A stretch of DNA of 64,000 nt from DYFC01 sp041658585 (GTDB lineage Bacteria > Nitrospirota > Thermodesulfovibrionia > Thermodesulfovibrionales > SM23-35): contig JBAZZX010000003.1 in assembly GCA_041658585.1 (NCBI GenBank), forward strand, positions 62,001-126,000. Direction: 5' to 3'. The position numbers and the translations under genes were made by a program. Numbering within the stretch: the stretch's first letter is position 1; each line of letters opens with the position of its first letter. The notes under the pieces are model-generated. The model was not told the origin of the DNA. It worked only from the letters and a program-made list of their open reading frames with translations, and searched no databases. Below are positions 59,034 to 64,000 of the stretch, piece after piece.

Positions 59034-59515
59034 TAAACATACCGGTAAAGGGCCGTGGTCTCTGCCCTTGTACTTCCCGGTCCGGCTACGACCGTGTTGA
59101 TCCTGTAAAAAACAGCCGATCCCTTTTTGTTGAGGAAGTCTATGCTCGATCCGGGCAGGTCAGATGCGTAAAGCCTTACAACGGTAATCGTTGCTTTGTA
59201 ATCGTTAAGTCCGGGATCGGGCAGTGAGAGGTTGACCGTGCAGCTTAGCTTCCCTTCAATGACGGAACCACTCAGACAGGGAGGGTCATTGTCGATAAGC
59301 GGCAATGAAGACGCCGGTTCACCCGTCATCATCAAATTTACGGCGTCTTTCATGACTTCAACGGCTCCGTCGGCAGCCTCGGAAGCGGTTGCATACCTTT
59401 TCCCTGCGCCGGCTATTCCGGTGGAAACGATCAGAAAATAGATAGTCGCTATGATTAAGCACATTACAGCCAGGCTGATGAGGATCGCTGCCACAAGGGC
59501 TATGCCCCTGTTCAT
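59030..59515 (-). CDS. PilX-like minor pilin assembly protein
   Basis: Type IV pilus protein of 161 aa with an N-terminal membrane segment: MNRGIALVAAILISLAVMCL, like PilX which lacks the canonical Glu5 region order. Positioned after pilW and before pilY1, as in PilV-PilW-PilX-PilY1 operons. Start ATG at 59515 shares one base with the pilW stop. The stop codon lies in the end of a MITE, so the original C-terminus may have been altered. Confidence 0.75.
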   Translation of the reverse strand: MNRGIALVAAILISLAVMCLIIATIYFLIVSTGIAGAGKRYATASEAADGAVEVMKDAVNLMMTGEPASSLPLIDNDPPCLSGSVIEGKLSCTVNLSLPDPGLNDYKATITVVRLYASDLPGSSIDFLNKKGSAVFYRINTVVAGPGSTRAETTALYRYVY

Positions 59516-60519
59516 CAGAGGTTCCTCGGCGTTACATAAATGGAAATAACTTTCCACCGGTAGTTACGCTGTTGTTCGGTCAATGTGATATACTTTCCGG
59601 CTACGGAGTCGCCGACATGTATCATATCCGGACTCATGGCAGGGTCCGGATTGGAATATGTATAGTAAGGTTCATAGTTCCCGTTCTGAACAAGGATATA
59701 AACCCTTATCTGTTTGATTATTTTTCTGAGCATTTTTGTTTCGTAGGTATCGGCTGAAGACGGGTCCCACATATCAATAACCCCGTCCTCATTCTTTGTA
59801 TCGAGGCCAAAGGCAATCTGAAAATCCCTTACACAATTCATGACCGGTTGTCCTGAAACCGGGGGATCGTAATCTTTGCTTTCAGCCCTTAGCAGATTAC
59901 GGGTCCCCGGAGCGCATATGGACGGCGGTGTTCCGCCGAGGGAATATTTAATAGTATAATATGGCAAATCAGCATTATTGGAATGCAGGCCGTATACGAT
60001 AGTGCCCCTTTCTAATGAATAAGGCCTTTCCGGATATTTAAAAACTGTGGTCGATTCTGTTGTAAGGATCTCTCTGGTAGCGGGGTCAATATAAATCACC
60101 CGGTCGCCGTATGATATATTCTCCCTTTCATCATTCCATTGCTCGATCTGCGTTGGATTGACGCTTTTTATGTATGACCACCCCTGAGAGCTTTTCGATA
60201 ATATACCGATGGCTGTACCCCTGAGTAAGAGATTATAGTCTGGGTCTTTTCCCGCAACCTGAACCGGACGCGGGTCCAGGGAGGCTTCCCCGTAATCATC
60301 GGCCAATCCGTAACCGGCCATCATGATATCCCGCTCAATAATATTCTTCGCTAACTCCGTTTCCATGCCGGATTCGGCAAGCCTGTATTCATCGGTTGAA
60401 TAGCGAGTAAGCGTGATATATGCCGAAAAAACCGCTGTCATTACAATGGTAAATATGGCCAGGGCGATGAGCAGCTCAACAAAGGTCGCACCTTTACAAG
60501 AACCTTCATAACCCTGCAT
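59515..60519 (-). CDS. PilW-like minor pilin
   Basis: Prepilin-like protein of 334 aa. The type III signal is MQGYEGSCKG with cleavage before ATFVELLIALAIFTIVMT, Glu5 present. Long C-terminal domain with Cys in SICAPGTRN and NCVRDFQIAFGLD. The ATG at 60519 lies just behind the pilV stop; longer frames start inside pilV. Overlaps pilX by one base. Part of the minor-pilin initiation complex at the pilus base. Confidence 0.82.
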   Translation of the reverse strand: MQGYEGSCKGATFVELLIALAIFTIVMTAVFSAYITLTRYSTDEYRLAESGMETELAKNIIERDIMMAGYGLADDYGEASLDPRPVQVAGKDPDYNLLLRGTAIGILSKSSQGWSYIKSVNPTQIEQWNDERENISYGDRVIYIDPATREILTTESTTVFKYPERPYSLERGTIVYGLHSNNADLPYYTIKYSLGGTPPSICAPGTRNLLRAESKDYDPPVSGQPVMNCVRDFQIAFGLDTKNEDGVIDMWDPSSADTYETKMLRKIIKQIRVYILVQNGNYEPYYTYSNPDPAMSPDMIHVGDSVAGKYITLTEQQRNYRWKVISIYVTPRNL

Positions 60520-60520
60520 T

Positions 60521-61006
60521 TCATAATGTCTTGTGTTTGTAGATAACCGCATTGTTGATATGATCTTCACCGTTATTACGGTAAGCGACGGAAATGGTGA
60601 TCTGTCTTATATCCTCGCTCAACGGAGAGACATTCCAGGAGATATTGAAATTTCTTTGTGCATTTCTTACTGATTGGACCGGATTGGGATATTTTTTGTA
60701 ATCACCTTCGTTTGGACCAAGGCATTTATTGCCGTCATTATATTGATATGCGCTGTTATAATCCGGAGCTTCAGTGTATGTCATTATGCCGCAGGACGCG
60801 ATATCGTCAAAGGGGAGTGAAAGGAGGACCTCTGCTGTTTGGGTCGTAAGCCTGACCGAGGCGTCCCTCAGTTCATTCCCAATATTTACGCTGATCGCGC
60901 TCACCATAGCTGACGACAAAGCGAGAAACGAGATCGCGATGATCAACAGGGCGATCATCATCTCAACGAGAGAAAACCCTCTATTGTTCCCGACAGTCTT
61001 GATCAT
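60521..61006 (-). CDS. PilV-like minor pilin
   Basis: Prepilin of 161 aa: leader MIKTVGNNRG, cleavage before FSLVEMMIALLIIAISFLAL with Glu5. Cys pair in IASCGIMTY and GNKCLGPNEG. The start at 61006 overlaps the 3' end of the fimT-like gene by 26 bp. Minor pilin of the same assembly complex. Confidence 0.85.
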   Translation of the reverse strand: MIKTVGNNRGFSLVEMMIALLIIAISFLALSSAMVSAISVNIGNELRDASVRLTTQTAEVLLSLPFDDIASCGIMTYTEAPDYNSAYQYNDGNKCLGPNEGDYKKYPNPVQSVRNAQRNFNISWNVSPLSEDIRQITISVAYRNNGEDHINNAVIYKHKTL

Positions 61007-61577
61007 CCCACACACCTTCTCTTATCCTATTGAAACTTATGCTGACGCACTTTTTCGGGGCGTCGCTGAGATCCGGATTCTCTATGACAATACTCATCAA
61101 CTGAAAGCCCATTTGCTTTTCTCTTGGAATGCCGTGATGATCGAATATCATTACCTTGTCCCGGGGATCTTCAAGTCGATTGCCAACTTTGATTCTCAGT
61201 TTCAAATGCTCGGGGATATATCTCTTTCGCGGGGCCGATTCTCCGGGAAGAACCGCCTCTTCAGAGGTATCGTCATACATGAAATTGGAATTACCGTCGT
61301 TGAACCTGAAAAGATGATATGAGTTGGCAGACTCAAACCTAACGCCGAAACCCCGTAATGCAGTCACAGTATTATCAGGCCCCTGGGTCATAGCAGACTG
61401 TCTAAGATACTGTAAGTCGGCACGGAGTTCTCTCGATGTGCTTTTGATGCGTTCCGTGCTGATAAAGCCGGGACCGACGGAGGCAATGGCTATTACGATG
61501 GAGATAATCACCAGCACTATCACCAGTTCGACGAGAGTTACCCCCTTGCTGTTAAGAACAGGTTTCCCCGTCATCAT
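60981..61577 (-). CDS. FimT/GspH-like pseudopilin
   Basis: Prepilin of 198 aa, leader MMTGKPVLNSKG, cleavage before VTLVELVIVLVIISIVIAI. C-terminal GspH/FimT domain with KKCVSISFNRIREGVWDDQD. First gene of the pilus cluster, with a promoter about 50 bp upstream. In type IV pilus systems FimT-like proteins take part in DNA uptake or initiation of the fibre. Confidence 0.85.
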   Translation of the reverse strand: MMTGKPVLNSKGVTLVELVIVLVIISIVIAIASVGPGFISTERIKSTSRELRADLQYLRQSAMTQGPDNTVTALRGFGVRFESANSYHLFRFNDGNSNFMYDDTSEEAVLPGESAPRKRYIPEHLKLRIKVGNRLEDPRDKVMIFDHHGIPREKQMGFQLMSIVIENPDLSDAPKKCVSISFNRIREGVWDDQDCREQ

Positions 61578-61625
61578 CCTAAAACCTCATCTCCCGATAC
61601 ATCGCAAAAACTTTTTAAGCACAAT

Positions 61626-61654
61626 ATAATAAGCTAATGCTAATTATATTGCAA
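61626..61654 (-). promoter_or_regulatory. Promoter of the pilus operon
   Basis: On the minus strand TTGCAA (61654-61649) and TATTAT (61631-61626) are exactly 17 bp apart; the fimT-like ATG is at 61577. The A/T-rich region before it contains no other gene. Confidence 0.6.
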
Positions 61655-61690
61655 GGTTTTTTCCGGCTTTATAAAAATTTTAGGACTAAG

Positions 61691-61851
61691 GAGCCTCTTG
61701 CAAAAGTCCTTAAAACAGCTCTTATGTCATTCTGAGCTTGTCGTTCTCCTCAGCGAATCCGCCGGGGCGGAAAGAATCATGACTAATCAATAAGTTATGT
61801 GACCCTTCGACAAGCTCAGGGTGACAATTTAGATACTTTTGCAAGAAGCTC
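61691..61851. repeat. Inverted-repeat element family 3 (161 bp)
   Basis: Ends GAGCCTCTTGCAAAAGT and ACTTTTGCAAGAAGCTC match as 17-bp inverted repeats with one mismatch. Inside, GTCATTCTGAGCTTGTCG and CGACAAGCTCAGGGTGAC form a second inverted pair of a type common in environmental bacterial genomes. Non-coding. Only one copy here. Confidence 0.7.
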
Positions 61852-61907
61852 TAAGGAACTAACAAAGCTTCGGATTGACTAATAGGGAAGGATTAAGTAT
61901 TCAGATG

Positions 61908-62219
61908 CTAAATTTCAAGGGGTTGGATGTTCCAGATATTCTCGGCATATTCACGGATTGCCCGGTCGCTTGAGAACTTTCCGGAACGCGCTACGTTCAG
62001 TATCGCCATTTTTGTCCATTGCTCTTCGTCCCGATAGACTTCGACCACCTTTTCCTGACATTTAATATAGGATTCATAATCGGCAAGGACAAAAAATCTG
62101 TCATATTCAAGGAGAGACCGGACAACGGGATAAAACAACCCGGGTTCGCCGGGCGAGAAATAACCTTTGGAAAGCTGATTGAGGATTTTTCCGAGTTCCG
62201 CATTTTCTTCAGGGGTCAT
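61908..62219 (-). pseudogene. glgP: 3'-terminal remnant of glycogen phosphorylase
   Basis: The last about 90 residues of glycogen/maltodextrin phosphorylase are preserved: LGKILNQLSKGYFSPGEPGL, VLADYESYIKCQEKVVEVYR and ILNVARSGKFSSDRAIREYA. A full enzyme has more than 700 residues; the upstream part with the PLP site is missing and nothing similar is found 5'. The frame continues upstream to 62351 but without homology. So this is a 5'-truncated pseudogene, although a short frame could still be expressed. Confidence 0.8.
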
Positions 62220-62637
62220 GTCAGGCTTTCGGTTATGCATTTGGTGCTGATTGAGCAGATCCCCTTTAAATGTTCGCTCGACAATCCACACCTTCAGTAT
62301 CAAAAAAAAGTTGCGGAGTAGCAGGTGAACATTCAATGAAACTCTGTGCATTGAACGTTAAGAAGATTTGGATCATCGGATTTATCAGAATATCGATTGT
62401 CACTCCTGTCCCGATGTTAGTATAGTCGTGTGATATAATCAAAACCAAGACAAAGAACGGTTATTCGTTTCTTTAGCCATTTAGAGTAGTAAAGTTTTTT
62501 TTGAAATGATATCCTCGGACTTTTTCTTTTTACTGCAGGCATGATCGAGAGAGGAAAAGCGGATTCTTTTCTCCCTTGAAAAGCGCCCCTGAGATTCCAC
62601 ACCGGCATGGGATGGCAGTATAATAGTATTTAACTCT
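62220..62637. other. Gene-free stretch, 418 bp
   Basis: No gene with recognisable features. A TATAAT occurs at 62434-62439 with TG upstream, and another at 62619-62624, 14 bp before the following ATG, probably the -10 of the membrane protein gene (TCCACA 17 bp before it as weak -35). The region next to the glgP remnant may be eroded glgP sequence. Confidence 0.4.
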
Positions 62638-63030
62638 ATGGAAAAGAACACAATACATATTGTTCCCAAATATATTATTTATAGCTTCTTTATTCTCGGG
62701 CTGATTTCGGCTATTGCTTTCAGAGCTATAATCGTGATACAACGGCTGGAACCTGCGTGGATAAGGCCTGTTTGGTATACGGGGACAATCGGTTATTTTC
62801 TATTTTTTCTCTACAGGTATATTATTACCCAGAAAAGGAAAAGAGCAATTAAGGAATTCCAGCTCATAGAGAAAGTGAAAGCGAATGCCTGTTTGACGGA
62901 AAAAGACAGGGAAGTTGTTCTCTATCTCCTCACCTCTGTGAAGTATTCTCTTGAAGATATCAATTATGCCATCATATTCCTGTTGTCCGTTCTTTCTATT
63001 GCAGCCGACTTATTTCTCAGCTCATTGTAA
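62638..63030 (+). CDS. Three-span membrane protein, unknown
   Basis: Membrane protein of 130 aa with three hydrophobic segments: KYIIYSFFILGLISAIAFRA, PVWYTGTIGYFLFFLYRYII, and YAIIFLLSVLSIAADLFLSS. A cytoplasmic, charged helix of about 45 residues lies between the second and third (KRKRAIKEFQLIEKVKANAC). No ribosome binding site in front of the ATG; the -10 TATAAT ends 14 nt upstream so the leader may be only about 7 nt. Function unknown. Confidence 0.6.
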   Translation: MEKNTIHIVPKYIIYSFFILGLISAIAFRAIIVIQRLEPAWIRPVWYTGTIGYFLFFLYRYIITQKRKRAIKEFQLIEKVKANACLTEKDREVVLYLLTSVKYSLEDINYAIIFLLSVLSIAADLFLSSL

Positions 63031-63183
63031 AAACTCGACTCGACAAAGATTTGGGGTACGTTGGTTCTCAAAGTGCATTACTTATTTCTCTGCTGCTTAC
63101 TCAGTGGGGTCATGGGGTCAGGTTTGACTACGGATGAGGAGTTATTGAGATTAGGATGAGAAAGATATCAAACAATGGGCACC

Positions 63184-63434
63184 TTATAGTTCGTCAAGAG
63201 TCAGCTTTTTTATTTTGCCCCTGGCTGTGTCATTTTTAGGCCCCTCTGTATGCTTTCAAGTGCTTTCTTGTTTTTGTAAAGCCATGCTTCTGAGGGAGGT
63301 ATCAGATCCAGAACAGTCTCTATCCTTTTCAATTCCTCTATATAGATAACAGCCGCCATCTTTTGGCCCTTAGTATCGGTTATGAAATGTTTGACCTTAA
63401 TATGTTCGTCCTTTTGTTTTGCTGTTACAGGCAT
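63184..63434 (-). pseudogene. Antitoxin-like gene with a 3' frameshift
   Basis: The intact frame from ATG 63434 (AAAGGAG 8 nt upstream) reads MPVTAKQKDEHIKVKHFITD and LKRIETVLDLIPPSEAWLYK, then ESIQRGLK, like small type II antitoxins (RelB/Phd-like). It then runs MTQPGAK and stops at 63210. If one base is added in the A5 run (complement of 63233-63237) the chain continues NDTARGKIKKLTLDEL and ends at 63184, a far more typical antitoxin tail. So a single-base deletion in a homopolymer, a sequencing error or slippage is likely. The 74-aa product might still function. No adjacent toxin gene is seen directly downstream. Confidence 0.55.
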
Positions 63435-63467
63435 ATTTTTTCTCCTTTCAATCATCCCTTAAAGTCC

Positions 63468-63495
63468 GTGAATCGTGAACTGTGAATCGTGAATA
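63468..63495. repeat. Four tandem heptamers GTGAAT(C/A)-like
   Basis: GTGAATC GTGAACT GTGAATC GTGAATA at 63468-63495. This sort of degenerate heptamer repeat is often seen in intergenic regions of related environmental genomes; the count may vary between strains. Confidence 0.6.
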
Positions 63496-63555
63496 GTTTC
63501 ACCAATATTGTAACAGCCCCGGTGCATAGGATGAAGACTGCACGCATATCCATAT

Positions 63556-63960
63556 TCACAAAGCATTATCTCCCTCATATGCTGGAGCGAGAGTTATTTC
63601 TTGTATACGATCAAAATGCTTTCTGTTTCTTGTCAACAAAGGCAATTTCTTTGACCATGTTGTAGCGGCAATAACATAATCTACGAATAAATCCTCTCTG
63701 TCTCCATATTTTTTGGTCAGACTGAAAAACTTCCTGTGAATATCATCGTCGATCCGTAAAACCCTCACCTGTGCCAACAGGTTCAGTATTTTCTTCCTCT
63801 CAGAATCTTTTAGTCCGCCTTTTGATAGCAATTCCTTTTTACTTAGGATTGAACAGTAACGCTCTATCTCTTTTGTTCTGAACAGTTCTTTAGCGCTTTT
63901 GACGCCTTTAAGGGCATCAATAAAAATATCGGTATCTATTAGGATGCTGATTTTTGCCAT
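63556..63960 (-). CDS. PIN-domain toxin, VapC-like
   Basis: Probable RNase of 134 aa. Acidic metal-binding residues of the PIN fold are seen: ILIDTDIFIDALKG at the N-terminus, a central Glu/Asp region (REDLFVDYVIAATTW) and a C-terminal LTRNRKHFDRI. The start overlaps the 3' end of an upstream small gene by 22 bp, as expected for a vapBC pair. Target RNA unknown. Confidence 0.85.
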   Translation of the reverse strand: MAKISILIDTDIFIDALKGVKSAKELFRTKEIERYCSILSKKELLSKGGLKDSERKKILNLLAQVRVLRIDDDIHRKFFSLTKKYGDREDLFVDYVIAATTWSKKLPLLTRNRKHFDRIQEITLAPAYEGDNAL

Positions 63961-64000
63961 TCAATAAGCTCGTCGATAAATTTCTTTGCGGATTTGACCC
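63939..64000 (-). CDS. VapB-like antitoxin, C-terminal part (5' partial)
   Basis: The window edge cuts this gene. The visible end reads VKSAKKFIDELIEWQKSAS and stops at 63939-63941, overlapping the toxin start by 22 bp in another frame. The helical, charged C-terminus and the overlap fit an antitoxin that wraps around the VapC-like toxin. The DNA-binding N-terminus is outside. Confidence 0.55.
   Translation of the reverse strand, partial: VKSAKKFIDELIEWQKSAS

Noticed and set aside
63100..63140. REP-type GGGGTCAGG repeats as sign of a REP transposase
   Set aside because: TGGGGTCA occurs only twice in tandem and no transposase is nearby.

Overview
The window reads as one contiguous chromosomal segment of a Gram-negative, strictly anaerobic, sulfite/sulfate-reducing bacterium. 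It has the complete reductive dissimilatory sulfite reductase equipment (dsrA, dsrB, dsrD, dsrN, dsrC, dsrMKJOP), outer-membrane and lipid A genes (bamA, two ompH/skp genes, lpxD, fabZ, lpxA, lpxI) and a type IV pilus cluster. Moderate GC, LpxI instead of LpxH, and conserved hypothetical genes that I recall as typical of sulfate reducers (DVU0772-like, DVU0298-like) suggest a Nitrospirota (Thermodesulfovibrionia-like) or deep Desulfobacterota genome. The phylum is an inference; DsrAB phylogeny would settle it.

Layout. 1-4.5 kb: peptide/nickel-type ABC transporter (ATPase, two permeases, lipoprotein binding protein). 4.6-6.8 kb: tRNA-Arg(CCT), a Fic AMP-transferase behind a duplicated operator-like site, and a broken oxidoreductase gene. 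6.8-9.7 kb: a 31-residue membrane peptide, then a GC-richer pair (threonine synthase and a trans-sulfuration PLP enzyme). 9.7-18.7 kb: housekeeping genes (IMPase, nitrilase, CutA, Ogt), a hybrid histidine kinase remnant, and a two-gene signalling unit: an unusual Rossmann-GAF-PAS-kinase-REC-REC-GGDEF protein plus an HD-GYP regulator. 18.7-28.1 kb: an overlapping reductase-tonB-DUF3553 operon, Usp proteins, a GalT-like protein lacking its catalytic His, coaX, birA, a candidate structured RNA and a nitroreductase. 28.6-35.5 kb: bamA-ompH-ompH-lpxD-fabZ-lpxA-lpxI on the minus strand.

35.7-52.7 kb is the sulfur core. dsrABD is followed by a block of uncharacterised genes (TPR, YkgJ-like, kinase-like, HEAT-repeat), then fmdB-dsrN, dsrC, and rsbRD-dsrMKJOP-ferredoxin, closed by a 24-bp-stem terminator. 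TusA-like and DsrE2-like sulfur carriers are next. DsrAB reduces sulfite, DsrC carries the sulfur as a trisulfide, and DsrMKJOP reduces it with menaquinol. DsrN amidates siroheme and DsrD stimulates DsrAB.

52.7-64 kb: FadL-type porin, HIT protein, an extremely Tyr/Trp-rich secreted protein, the pilus genes fimT/gspH-pilV-pilW-pilX-pilY1, a glgP remnant, and toxin-antitoxin genes at the right edge.

No transposase is visible, but at least four kinds of small inverted-repeat elements are scattered through the window. One 192-bp family has two full copies and a deletion derivative, two of which sit exactly on the stop codons of neighbouring genes.
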